A stretch of 64,000 nt of DNA from the NCBI RefSeq assembly GCF_001592945.1, contig NZ_LRPB01000023.1, positions 186,001-250,000 on the forward strand, read 5' to 3'. The position numbers and the translations under genes were made by a program. The stretch is from Roseivirga seohaensis. GTDB taxonomy: Bacteria > Bacteroidota > Bacteroidia > Cytophagales > Cyclobacteriaceae. A model generated the notes under the pieces. It searched no databases. It saw only the letters and a list, made by a program, of their open reading frames with translations, and was not told the origin of the DNA. Positions 28,104 through 36,136 of the stretch are shown here, in pieces. Every line of letters starts with the position of its first letter. Position 1 is the first letter of the stretch.

Positions 28104-28939
28104 AGTAAAAGATAAATCAAAGGGAAAAAGAAGATGCCATCTCCCACCAATCTGTAACGGTCATTTCGCTGAAAAAAATTAGGGAGCATTAAGAGCATCG
28201 CCAAAACCAAAGTCATCATAAACAATATATACTCTGAACTTAACCAACGAGCACCTGTCATCACAGGGTTGAGGTAAACCATTCCGCAAACGATTAATAA
28301 CAGATTAAACACCAGAGTAACAGCAGTCATTTTTCTAACAAACGGCTTTCCATAAAGCGTCACGATAGATTGATTATTGTCATTTCGGTCACTCTCATAT
28401 TCAAACAACGGAAATACAAGTAGATTGGTAAGCACAATGAGAAAGAACACCACAAAAACATAGAATACGAAAATATCCCATTGTTCCAATAAACTGAGAG
28501 GTGCAACGAATATTCCAAAGCTGTAGATTATGGCGGCTAAAAATTCCTTATGCCATGTCTTGCTGAGCTTAAGTAGATGCAGGGAGCCAATGTAAATCGC
28601 AACCAACAGTGCTAAAATCAACCCTAGCTTAGTAGTAACCCAAGGCAAATAATATAGATTAAACGCTCCTACTAGAAAAACCATGAACGCAACAGAGGCA
28701 ATTGGCCTAAAGTATTTCTGGTGGAAAGCATGACGTTGATTGGTTGAATATCCAATGCTTTTCTTGGCATCAAAAAGATGGTCTACAGTATAAATAAGCC
28801 AAATCGCCACTCCCAGACCGATGAGCATCGAGTTTTCGAGGGTAACACCAAATAATCTGGCTACATACAAGCTACAAATTATAGCCCCTGTCGTAACGTC
28901 AAGACTAAGGTTCTGAATAAGGATCAAAAGCTTTCTCAT
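28100..28939 (-). CDS. UbiA-like polytopic membrane protein (putative prenyltransferase)
   Basis: 279 residues, eight or nine membrane helices. It resembles the UbiA superfamily in topology and in two polar motifs at the expected places: YTVDHLFDAKK near residue 50, where UbiA has NDxxD, and FEYESDRNDNNQSIVTLYG near 180, where UbiA has the second Asp motif. The first motif lacks the Asn and the exact spacing of a classic NDxxDxxxD site, so activity and substrate are uncertain. Coupled by a 4-base overlap to the downstream methyltransferase, a pairing like that of prenyltransferase and C-methyltransferase in quinone pathways. No other quinone gene is nearby. Confidence 0.65.
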   Translation of the reverse strand: MRKLLILIQNLSLDVTTGAIICSLYVARLFGVTLENSMLIGLGVAIWLIYTVDHLFDAKKSIGYSTNQRHAFHQKYFRPIASVAFMVFLVGAFNLYYLPWVTTKLGLILALLVAIYIGSLHLLKLSKTWHKEFLAAIIYSFGIFVAPLSLLEQWDIFVFYVFVVFFLIVLTNLLVFPLFEYESDRNDNNQSIVTLYGKPFVRKMTAVTLVFNLLLIVCGMVYLNPVMTGARWLSSEYILFMMTLVLAMLLMLPNFFQRNDRYRLVGDGIFFFPLIYLLL

Positions 28940-28986
28940 AGCGATGGATCAAATGTATGGAAATTCACGAGCCTACAGCAAACAAA

Positions 28987-29015
28987 AAAGCCCTCTGATT
29001 TCTCAAAAGGGCTTT
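28987..29015 (-). terminator. atpG: Intrinsic terminator of the ATP synthase operon
   Basis: An 8-bp stem (28987-28994 with 29008-29015) that on the minus strand is followed by TTTTTTGT. It lies 23 bases after the atpG stop codon and so closes the operon. Confidence 0.85.
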
Positions 29016-29038
29016 CTCTACTTATTACAATTGAATTT

Positions 29039-29914
29039 CTAGTTGTCGGCAGCTAAAGCTTCTGCTCCACCTACAATCTCTAGGATTTCTTTGGTAATGG
29101 CAGCCTGACGTGTTCTGTTGTACATCAATTTCAGTTCTTTGAGTAAATCACCAGCGTTATCGGTTGCTTTGCCCATGGCCGTCATTCGAGCACCATGCTC
29201 CGAAGCATTAGACTCCAATATTGCTTTGTAAAACTGAATTTTCAACGATTTCGGAATCAAGTCTTCAATGATAAAATCCTTTGAAGGCTCGAAGATATAA
29301 TCCGTTCCAGTTGCGGTTGTTTCGCCTTCTTGTTCTACCTGAACAATAGGCAGTAACTGTTCGCTTCTTACAACCTGAGTGGCTACGTTCTTGAACTCGT
29401 TATATACCAATATTACTTTGTCGTATTTACCCTCAACATAACCGTTCATAGCGTATTCTGCTGCCTCACGAGCCGTTTCAAAGCTCAGTTTCGAGAACAT
29501 ATCCCAATAAGCAGTCACGTTAGTGAATTTCTGCTTTTTAGACATATCGAACGCTTTTTTACCAATAGGCATTACGTGAATAGTTGCACCCTCATGGGCT
29601 TTTACTACTACATTTAATGCTTTGTTGATATTTGAGTTGAACGCTCCACAAAGTCCTCTATCAGAGGTTACTGGCACAATAAGTACATTTTTTACTTCAC
29701 GCTCTTGGGCGTAAGTGGTCATAGACTCATCGCTGTTACCAGCAGATACATTGGCAAGAATAGCCGATAACTTCTCAGAATAAGGTCTCAACTGAATGAT
29801 CTTATCCTGAGCTCTTCTCAACTTTGCAGCAGCCACCATTTTCATGGCCCTGGTTATCTGCTGGGTAGAAGATACCGACTTAATTCTTTCCTTTACTTCC
29901 TTTAAATTCGCCAT
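29039..29914 (-). CDS. atpG: ATP synthase F1 gamma subunit
   Basis: 291 residues, normal gamma length. The N-terminal helix (MANLKEVKERIKSVSSTQQI, then TRAMKMVAAAKLRRAQDKI) and the C-terminal helix with ARMTAMGKATDNAGDL form the rotor coiled coil; VTSDRGLCGAFNSNINK is the family signature in the Rossmann-like middle. Gamma couples proton-driven c-ring rotation to catalysis in the alpha-beta hexamer. It is the last gene of the operon; the usual atpD and atpC do not follow here. Confidence 0.97.
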   Translation of the reverse strand: MANLKEVKERIKSVSSTQQITRAMKMVAAAKLRRAQDKIIQLRPYSEKLSAILANVSAGNSDESMTTYAQEREVKNVLIVPVTSDRGLCGAFNSNINKALNVVVKAHEGATIHVMPIGKKAFDMSKKQKFTNVTAYWDMFSKLSFETAREAAEYAMNGYVEGKYDKVILVYNEFKNVATQVVRSEQLLPIVQVEQEGETTATGTDYIFEPSKDFIIEDLIPKSLKIQFYKAILESNASEHGARMTAMGKATDNAGDLLKELKLMYNRTRQAAITKEILEIVGGAEALAADN

Positions 29915-29939
29915 CTATTACGATTTAGGCTTAATGAAA

Positions 29940-31514
29940 TTAATACCTACTTGCTAAATCTTTAACCGTCTTCTCGATTGCTGAAGTAGCAGCTTCGTCA
30001 AGCTTACCTGCTTTTAGTAAATCAAGCGCTGCTCTTTCAGAAGTTCTCATGATTGTTAAGAACTCCTTCTCAAACTCTCTAACTTTCTCAACTGGCACTC
30101 TATCTAAAAGTCCTTTAGTAGAAGCATAAATGATTGCTACTTGCTCTTCAACAGGTACTGGAGAAAATTGAGGTTGTTTCAAAATCTCTTGGTTTCTTCT
30201 ACCTCTATCAATTGTAAGTTTAGTAGATGTATCCAAATCAGAACCAAATTTTGCAAAAGCTTCTAATTCACGGAACTGAGCTTGGTCAAGCTTTAAAGTA
30301 CCAGAAACCTTCTTCATTGATTTGATCTGAGCGTTACCTCCTACTCTTGATACTGAGATACCTACGTTAATTGCAGGACGCACACCAGAGTTGAAAAGGT
30401 TAGTTTCCAAGAAAATCTGTCCGTCTGTAATTGAAATTACGTTGGTTGGAATATAAGCAGAAACGTCACCCGCTTGTGTTTCGATGATTGGAAGGGCTGT
30501 TAAAGAACCACCACCTTTCACTTTTCCTTGTAATGAAGGAGGAAGGTCGTTCATTGCAGCAGCAATGTCATCGTTATCGTTCACTTTTGCAGCTCTTTCC
30601 AAAAGCCTAGAGTGCAAATAGAATACATCACCTGGGTAAGCTTCACGCCCTGGAGGTCTTCTTAAAAGAAGAGAAACTTCACGGTAAGCTACTGCTTGCT
30701 TAGAAAGGTCATCATAAATTACTAGCGCTGGTCTTCCGGTATCTCTGAAATACTCACCAATAGCAGCACCCGCCATTGGCGAGAAGAACTGCATTGGAGC
30801 AGGATCAGAAGCAGAAGCCATAACTACAACAGTGTAATCCATTGCACCACCTTTTTCAAGGGCTGCCACTACACCTGCTACAGTAGATGCCTTTTGACCT
30901 ACGGCAACGTAGATACAAAATACAGGCTCTCCTTTTTCGTAGAATTCTCTTTGGTTAAGAATAGTATCGATAACTACAGCAGTTTTACCTGTCTGACGGT
31001 CACCAATTACCAATTCTCTCTGTCCTCTTCCAATCGGAATCATAGCATCAATTGCTTTGATACCTGTTTGAAGAGGTTCAGTTACTGGCTGTCTGTAAAT
31101 TACCCCAGGAGCTTTTCTCTCCAATGGCATTTCAAACGTTTCGCCAGAAATAGGTCCTTTACCATCAATTGGGTTACCAAGGGTATCGACCACACGGCCA
31201 ACCATTCCTTCACCTACATTGATAGATGCGATTTTACCTGTTCTTTTAACGGTATCGCCTTCTTTGATTTCAGCTGATTCACCAAGTAATACAGCACCTA
31301 CATTGTCCTCTTCAAGGTTCAATACTAGGGCTTTCAGTCCGTTTTCAAATTCAAGAAGCTCTCCCGATTGCGCCTTAGATAGGCCATAGATTCTGGCTAC
31401 ACCATCACCTACTTGCAATACGGTACCTACTTCTTCTAATTCAGCTTCTGATTTAAAGTTTGAGAGTTGCTCTCTTAAAATTGCTGAAACCTCATCAGGT
31501 CTTACATCTGCCAT
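29940..31514 (-). CDS. atpA: ATP synthase F1 alpha subunit
   Basis: 524 residues. The P-loop [10 protein letters not shown] (about 170), the arginine-finger region and the signature [14 protein letters not shown] are present. A normal-length alpha subunit. The non-catalytic nucleotide site and the arginine finger complete the beta catalytic sites. It lies between atpH (27 bases upstream) and atpG (25 bases downstream). Confidence 0.98.
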   Translation of the reverse strand: MADVRPDEVSAILREQLSNFKSEAELEEVGTVLQVGDGVARIYGLSKAQSGELLEFENGLKALVLNLEEDNVGAVLLGESAEIKEGDTVKRTGKIASINVGEGMVGRVVDTLGNPIDGKGPISGETFEMPLERKAPGVIYRQPVTEPLQTGIKAIDAMIPIGRGQRELVIGDRQTGKTAVVIDTILNQREFYEKGEPVFCIYVAVGQKASTVAGVVAALEKGGAMDYTVVVMASASDPAPMQFFSPMAGAAIGEYFRDTGRPALVIYDDLSKQAVAYREVSLLLRRPPGREAYPGDVFYLHSRLLERAAKVNDNDDIAAAMNDLPPSLQGKVKGGGSLTALPIIETQAGDVSAYIPTNVISITDGQIFLETNLFNSGVRPAINVGISVSRVGGNAQIKSMKKVSGTLKLDQAQFRELEAFAKFGSDLDTSTKLTIDRGRRNQEILKQPQFSPVPVEEQVAIIYASTKGLLDRVPVEKVREFEKEFLTIMRTSERAALDLLKAGKLDEAATSAIEKTVKDLASRY

Positions 31515-31541
31515 TTTATGATACAGTTATGTGTTAATTAT

Positions 31542-32099
31542 TTAAAACTCCTTTACATAAGGGTTTTGACTAAATTTCAATTTTAAGGCCTTAAGCCTTG
31601 AGTTAATGGAGTCGTCTATTTGACGGTCGCCCACTTTTAGAATAAAACCTCCGATTAAGTTTTCATCAATTTTTTCGGTAAGTTCTACTTCCTTTCCAGA
31701 TATTTTCTTCACTACAGCCTTAAACTCATTACGGAGTTCATTATCAATAGGGAAAGTAGTAGTAACCGTAGCTTCTTCTATCCCTGTTTTGGCATTATAC
31801 TGGTGATGAAATTCTGTAGCTATTGCCGATAAATAGGCTTCTCTCTGTTTCTTTACTAGAATTCTAAAGATTGCCAATGTGAGGTCATTTACTTTACCAG
31901 TAAATACCTGATTCAATACCGCCAATTTCTTGTCGTGTGCTACTACTGGGTTTTTCAGAAACAACTGAAAATCTCTATTCTCTGAAATAACTTCAGAGAA
32001 AAGTAGCATGTCTTTGTTCACTTCTTCCAACTTACCTTGTTCACTGGCTAATTCTAGCAGTGATTTGGCATATCGGGAAGCAATTCTGAATTCTGACAT
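31542..32099 (-). CDS. atpH: ATP synthase F1 delta subunit
   Basis: 185 residues with the OSCP/delta fold: N-terminal helical bundle starting FRIASRYAKSLLELA and a C-terminal domain with VTTTFPID and GGFILKVGDRQIDDSINSRL, the latter being the family signature. It joins the peripheral b stalk to the top of alpha-beta. It starts 9 bases after the atpF stop. Confidence 0.95.
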   Translation of the reverse strand: MSEFRIASRYAKSLLELASEQGKLEEVNKDMLLFSEVISENRDFQLFLKNPVVAHDKKLAVLNQVFTGKVNDLTLAIFRILVKKQREAYLSAIATEFHHQYNAKTGIEEATVTTTFPIDNELRNEFKAVVKKISGKEVELTEKIDENLIGGFILKVGDRQIDDSINSRLKALKLKFSQNPYVKEF

Positions 32100-32108
32100 T
32101 TATACCTA

Positions 32109-32612
32109 TTAGTTAAGGTTCAAATCTTTTACGAAACCATCAATCAGCTCTTTCTGAGCTTTTTGATCCTCCAACTGCTTTCTAAGCAGCTTTTCGGTAA
32201 TTTCTAATGAAAGCACAGCTACCTTATTCTTCACATCGGTAAGAGCGGCTTTCTTTTCAATTTCGATTGCTGCTTTGGCATCTTCAATCATTCTTGCAGT
32301 AATTTTAGAAGTTTCCTCCTTAGCGCTTTCTTTGATTGAAGTAGCAGTAGCGATGGCCTCTTTTAAGATGCTGTCTCTTTCTACTCTTGCCTCTGCCAAT
32401 AGTTTTTCATTATCGGCCTGTAAAGCTTGCATTTCGTTTTTTGCCTGCTCGGCAGAAAGCAATGCACTTTCAATACTGTCTTCTCTTTCTTTTAGGGCAC
32501 CTAAAATTGGTTTCCAAGCAAATTTACCCAGAACAAACAATAAGATTAAGAAACCTATTGCTTGGTAAACAATTAAGCCAACACCCGGAGATAATAAGTT
32601 AGCAGCAATCAT
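32109..32612 (-). CDS. atpF: ATP synthase Fo b subunit
   Basis: 167 residues. One N-terminal membrane helix (about 10-28, LIVYQAIGFLILLFVLGKF) is followed by a long charged alpha-helix that dimerises as the peripheral stalk (REDSIESALLSAEQAKNEM and on). Typical b subunit size. A hairpin with a T-rich tail lies between atpE and this gene, so its mRNA may be less abundant than that of atpE. Confidence 0.96.
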   Translation of the reverse strand: MIAANLLSPGVGLIVYQAIGFLILLFVLGKFAWKPILGALKEREDSIESALLSAEQAKNEMQALQADNEKLLAEARVERDSILKEAIATATSIKESAKEETSKITARMIEDAKAAIEIEKKAALTDVKNKVAVLSLEITEKLLRKQLEDQKAQKELIDGFVKDLNLN

Positions 32613-32650
32613 AATTTATATTTTAAAATCTGTGTTCAAATCAAATAAAA

Positions 32651-32671
32651 GGAGTGGCCTAACGCCACTCC
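32651..32671 (-). terminator. Hairpin with T-rich tail between atpE and atpF (attenuator or processing site)
   Basis: A perfect, GC-rich 8-bp stem (32651-32658 with 32664-32671, 5-nt loop). On the minus strand, the transcribed one, it is followed by TTTTATTTGA. It lies 11 bases after the atpE stop and 38 bases before the atpF start. It looks like an intrinsic terminator but sits inside the operon, so partial termination or 3'-end protection of the atpB-E mRNA is inferred. Confidence 0.65.
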
Positions 32672-32682
32672 GATTAGTTTTT

Positions 32683-32946
32683 TTATAATTTCTCAACAAT
32701 ACCTGGGTTAGTAGCAATCAAAAGACAAACTACCACACCAAATAGAGAAACTACCTCGATCAAAGCAGCGATGATCAACATTGCTGTTTGAATTTTTCCC
32801 GCAGCTTCTGGTTGTCTTGCAATACCTTCCATTGCCTGACCACCGATTCTACCGATGCCTATGGCCGCGCCTATCGCAACGATCCCTGCACCAATACCTG
32901 CTCCCATAAGAGCATAACCTGCAGTAAGTAAAATTGTAGTTAACAT
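32683..32946 (-). CDS. atpE: ATP synthase Fo c subunit
   Basis: 87 residues, two membrane helices joined by the polar loop RQPE (45-48). The ion-binding carboxylate is Glu64 in helix 2 ([10 protein letters not shown]). Helix 1 carries the glycine-rich [16 protein letters not shown] packing motif. There is no Gln at the sodium-site position of helix 1 that I can see, so a proton-type ring is expected, though this is inference. Ten or more copies form the rotor ring; the hairpin after this gene may help raise its dosage. Confidence 0.97.
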   Translation of the reverse strand: MLTTILLTAGYALMGAGIGAGIVAIGAAIGIGRIGGQAMEGIARQPEAAGKIQTAMLIIAALIEVVSLFGVVVCLLIATNPGIVEKL

Positions 32947-32981
32947 AATTCGTGTTTTATAAAATTAAACAAATAAGTTTC

Positions 32982-34019
32982 TTAGTGATGTTCGTGTTCT
33001 GCTACCGCTGCGCCAATATACATAGCAGAGAAAAGCGTAAACACATAGGCCTGAATAGTCGCTACCAACAATTCAATCATATTAATAAAGATTACCATTA
33101 TTGTACTGGCCACACCTACCGCATGAGACTGGAAGATAAATACCAAAGCAATCAAACTTAAGATTACAATGTGACCTGCCGTAATGGCTACAAACAAACG
33201 AACCATTAGAGAGAAAGGCTTTGTAAAAAGGCCTACAAACTCTACTGGAACCATAATTAATAATAATGGTTTTGGAACACCAGGTGTTGCAAACACGTGT
33301 TTCCAGTAATCTTTATTACCATTGATATTCGTGAAAACGAAAGTAAACATTGCCAAAACAAAAGTTACAGCAATATTTCCTGTTAGGTTAGAAGCTCCTG
33401 GCAACAACCCTAAAAGGTTTCCAAACCAAATAAAGAAGAAAAGCGTGAGCAAATAAGGCATAAACTTTTCGTACTTCTTACCAATGTTTGGTTTTGCAAT
33501 TTCGTCTCTTATATATATTATAATAGGTTCTAGAAATGAAGCCACTCCTTTTGGAGCTGTTCTAGGGTTCTTCTTATAATGGCGGGCGGCACTTAACACA
33601 ATGACTGATAAAACAATCATTATAAGAATAAGCATGGCCGTATTTTTTGTAATCGAGAAGTCCATGGCGTGTCTGCCCTCATCTAAAGCAGCAATGTGGC
33701 CATCTTCACTTATCTCATAACCGTTATATGCTATTTTTTCGTGGGCTTCATTATAGAAGTGATGTGATGAGAAAACTTCTATACCTCTATCTTCAGAATA
33801 AAGAATTACTGGTAGGTAAATTGTACCATAATCTCCATCAAAGAAGTGCCAAGTATAATCATCCACTACGTGATGAAGGATAAAGTCTGTTGCTCCTTCT
33901 TTATCATCTCCACCCGAAGATGCTTTTGCACTAGAAAGTGCAGGAACTAAGAGTAGGAATAACGCTAAAAAACTAATTAAAAGCGCTTTGCTTGGTACTA
34001 CTGATTTTTTTTCGAACAT
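32982..34019 (-). CDS. atpB: ATP synthase Fo a subunit
   Basis: 345 residues, longer than E. coli a (271) because of an N-terminal export-like segment (about 10-32) and a periplasmic region of about 90 residues before the first core helix, a form common in Bacteroidota. The essential Arg lies in SLMVRLFVAITAGHIVI (near 265), followed by the GHIV and late QAYVFTLFSAMYIG signature helix. It forms the two proton half-channels against the c-ring. It starts 3 bases after the AtpI-like gene. Confidence 0.95.
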   Translation of the reverse strand: MFEKKSVVPSKALLISFLALFLLLVPALSSAKASSGGDDKEGATDFILHHVVDDYTWHFFDGDYGTIYLPVILYSEDRGIEVFSSHHFYNEAHEKIAYNGYEISEDGHIAALDEGRHAMDFSITKNTAMLILIMIVLSVIVLSAARHYKKNPRTAPKGVASFLEPIIIYIRDEIAKPNIGKKYEKFMPYLLTLFFFIWFGNLLGLLPGASNLTGNIAVTFVLAMFTFVFTNINGNKDYWKHVFATPGVPKPLLLIMVPVEFVGLFTKPFSLMVRLFVAITAGHIVILSLIALVFIFQSHAVGVASTIMVIFINMIELLVATIQAYVFTLFSAMYIGAAVAEHEHH

Positions 34020-34022
34020 TAC

Positions 34023-34424
34023 TTATTCAGCCTTCTTTGAAATCGCGCGCAAGTTAGACACTAAGCCCATGATTTCAAACACCATGTAAAACAAATAGAC
34101 AACAAAAAGATTAATTACAAAGAGAAGTCGATCCTCCATTCCCAAATAAAGCACAATAGCGATATATGCTATTGTAAATAATAACCTTATTACCATCACA
34201 CCCATAAAAACTCCCTTCCAAACATTCTGGTCGGTATTTTTAATAAAGAATAAGGTTCCAATACTCAATACAAAGCTTAAAACGGTTATAAAAACGTATA
34301 ATCCGTAGGCCTTTTCGTGAATTAAACCACTGGTAACAGGTACTTTATCTAGAACGAAAATAAGCAAAAACACGACCCCGGAAAATACCAAAAGCCTGAG
34401 CGTCTGCGTCTTAATCGAATTCAT
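34023..34424 (-). CDS. AtpI-like small membrane protein in the ATP synthase operon
   Basis: 133 residues, four predicted membrane helices, no soluble domain. Sequence similarity to a named family is not clear to me; position (between atpZ and atpB), size and four-helix topology are those of AtpI, which in other bacteria helps c-ring assembly or Mg2+ handling. Only 3 bases separate it from atpB and 28 from atpZ, so it is certainly part of the operon. Confidence 0.7.
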   Translation of the reverse strand: MNSIKTQTLRLLVFSGVVFLLIFVLDKVPVTSGLIHEKAYGLYVFITVLSFVLSIGTLFFIKNTDQNVWKGVFMGVMVIRLLFTIAYIAIVLYLGMEDRLLFVINLFVVYLFYMVFEIMGLVSNLRAISKKAE

Positions 34425-34452
34425 CGCGCAAAGGTAGCGAATTATGTTGATT

Positions 34453-34677
34453 TCAGTCAGACTTTATTTGTCTATAAAATTGATAGAAAGCCCCAAAGGC
34501 TCCTAGGAGGAATAAAATGATAAAAAAAATAGGTTTACCCTCGAAATACCTGTGATCTATTTTGTAACCTAGCCAAGCGCAAAGGCCTATGGTTAAAAAC
34601 ATCTGTAAGCCTAACTGTGAATACTTGAGGTAAATATTCACTGGCTTTTTTTCGAAAGGTGATTTCTTAGGCTTCAT
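34453..34677 (-). CDS. atpZ: AtpZ/AtpI-family small membrane protein
   Basis: 74 residues with a basic N-terminus, two membrane helices and the family hallmark GLQMFLTIGLCAWLGYKID in helix 1 plus FYQFYRQ at the end. AtpZ proteins precede ATP synthase genes in many bacteria and associate with AtpI, with roles in Mg2+/Ca2+ transport or assembly. It lies 32 bases downstream of the bactofilin gene. Confidence 0.85.
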   Translation of the reverse strand: MKPKKSPFEKKPVNIYLKYSQLGLQMFLTIGLCAWLGYKIDHRYFEGKPIFFIILFLLGAFGAFYQFYRQIKSD

Positions 34678-34709
34678 AAATAAAGTAAGAAATAGAAAAA
34701 AGAAGTTAC

Positions 34710-35144
34710 CTACGCTCTTTTTATGGCGGCTTCTCTGGTTTGGCTTGCTGGCTTACCTATTTCAATTTCTTTTGCCAAGTGTCCCATTTTACAGCCTCCG
34801 TTAAAAGTTGCGCCTGGCTCTACCACCAATTTATTGGTAAGTATATCACCTTTAATTACTGCAGAAGGTTTTAAGATTAGCAGTTCAGAAATTTCAATAT
34901 TACCGTTAATGGTTCCTGCAATTTCAGCTGTTCTAGCCGTTACATTGCCATCTACTGTGGCGTCTGTACCCATTACCAGTTTGGCTTTTGCTTTGGCGTG
35001 GCCAAATATTTTGCCTTCAATTCTGATATTACCGACCGACTCGATACTACCTTCGAGCACGGTGTCTTTACCAATTATATTACTGGTATTGCTTTGTTCT
35101 TCGGTAGTCCTAGTATCTTTCTTTGATTCCTTAGATGTGAACAT
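34710..35144 (-). CDS. Bactofilin (polymer-forming cytoskeletal protein)
   Basis: 144 residues. A disordered N-terminus (about 1-25) is followed by a right-handed beta-helix of repeating turns: KDTVLEGSIESVGNIRIEGK, FGHAKAKAKLVMG and GTINGNIEISELLILK, then AVIKGDILTNKLVVEPGATF. Bactofilins form membrane-bound, nucleotide-free filaments that position wall-modifying enzymes. The M23 peptidase gene directly upstream (29 bases) is its common partner, as with CcmA and Csd in Helicobacter. The filament likely shapes cell-wall curvature or division; this is inference. Confidence 0.95.
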   Translation of the reverse strand: MFTSKESKKDTRTTEEQSNTSNIIGKDTVLEGSIESVGNIRIEGKIFGHAKAKAKLVMGTDATVDGNVTARTAEIAGTINGNIEISELLILKPSAVIKGDILTNKLVVEPGATFNGGCKMGHLAKEIEIGKPASQTREAAIKRA

Positions 35145-35173
35145 TTTACTATATACTGTTGAGTTGAGTGCGC

Positions 35174-36031
35174 CTAAAATACGATGAAATCTTCAGGATT
35201 CACAGCGCTTCCGTTATACCAAAGTTCGAAATGCAGGTGTGGCCCATTGGTTAACTCTCCTGTATTGCCAATTATTGCCAAAATTTCGCCTGCACTAATG
35301 AAGTTTCCCACTTCTTTGGTCAGTGCAGAATTATGTTTATAAACTGAAATTAAATTCTCTTTGTGTTGAACGGCTATTACATTCCCGGCATCTTGCGTCC
35401 ATGAGGCAAAAATTACCGTGCCATCGGCAATACATTTAACAGGTTCATCCTTTTTCGAAACCACATCAATTCCAAAATGCTCGTTTTTAGGATCGAAAGG
35501 CTGCGAAACGTAACCACTAATGGGCGAAAACAAATAGGTTTGCCTTAACTCCATGTTATCGATGTTTCGGCCTAATAAGAAATCTCCTCCTGTTTCGAAT
35601 TCAGATTTAAAAAGTGAGTCTATTTCTTGAGAGTTGGGATTTCTTGAAAGCTCCACTTGCCCAGCCTCAGTCTCGGCCAATTCTTCTTCTCCAGTTCCTT
35701 CATCGCCTTCTAATACTCGCTTGATGCTCTGAATAAAAAGGTCTCTATTTTCTAATTCTGTGGCTAACGAATCCAGAGAAAGGCTCATCGTTACTAAATC
35801 CTTTCTGGTTTCTCTTTCGGCATGGGTAGGGTCAAACCATTGTGCTAAAACTGTATTTACCAAATAAAAGCTGATAACGAATATCAAGACAAATGCTAGG
35901 AAGCTAAAAAAGATAATTCTCGCGTAAGTAAAATTATATGTTGCTTTATGAGAGAAATCCTCTTCATTCTGAATGATCAGAATGTGCCTGTTATTCAACC
36001 AGTTCGAGAGTGTTTTTTTAATTTTAGCCAC
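35174..36031 (-). CDS. M23 family peptidoglycan endopeptidase
   Basis: 285 residues with a GTG start (MAKIKKTLSN). One N-terminal membrane helix (about 35-57) leads into a short coiled-coil segment (about 75-100) and a C-terminal LytM domain (about 180-285). The LytM motifs are HFGIDVV (H-x3-D) and HLHFELW (HxH), so zinc ligands are complete, unlike degenerate activators such as EnvC. It probably cuts peptide crosslinks under bactofilin control. First gene of the unit that runs on into the ATP synthase operon. Confidence 0.93.
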   Translation of the reverse strand: MAKIKKTLSNWLNNRHILIIQNEEDFSHKATYNFTYARIIFFSFLAFVLIFVISFYLVNTVLAQWFDPTHAERETRKDLVTMSLSLDSLATELENRDLFIQSIKRVLEGDEGTGEEELAETEAGQVELSRNPNSQEIDSLFKSEFETGGDFLLGRNIDNMELRQTYLFSPISGYVSQPFDPKNEHFGIDVVSKKDEPVKCIADGTVIFASWTQDAGNVIAVQHKENLISVYKHNSALTKEVGNFISAGEILAIIGNTGELTNGPHLHFELWYNGSAVNPEDFIVF

Positions 36032-36050
36032 CGTTATTTTCTAAGGACAA

Positions 36051-36058
36051 CAAAATTA
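36051..36058 (-). promoter_or_regulatory. TAnnTTTG -7 element upstream of the M23 peptidase gene
   Basis: TAATTTTG on the minus strand matches the Bacteroidota -7 consensus exactly, 20 bases before the GTG start. No good TTG -33 element is placed at 17-23 bases, and the leader would be short, so this is tentative. Confidence 0.3.
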
Positions 36059-36105
36059 TAGATTAATAGATAATCCACTTCCTTTATTTGTATTAATTAA
36101 GATTT

Positions 36106-36136
36106 AATTTCGTTCCTTAATCGGGTAAACGAAATT
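36106..36136 (+). promoter_or_regulatory. Hairpin touching the TTG start of the SprE/PorW-like gene
   Basis: A perfect 9-bp inverted repeat (36106-36114 with 36128-36136, 13-nt loop). Its last base is directly before the TTG start codon at 36137. In the mRNA it could mask or present the start; no experimental inference can be drawn. Confidence 0.4.

Noticed and set aside
34723-35187. Open frame of 154 codons opposite the bactofilin gene
   Set aside because: Shadow of the repetitive bactofilin coding sequence; the composition is that of the reverse complement of beta-helix repeats.
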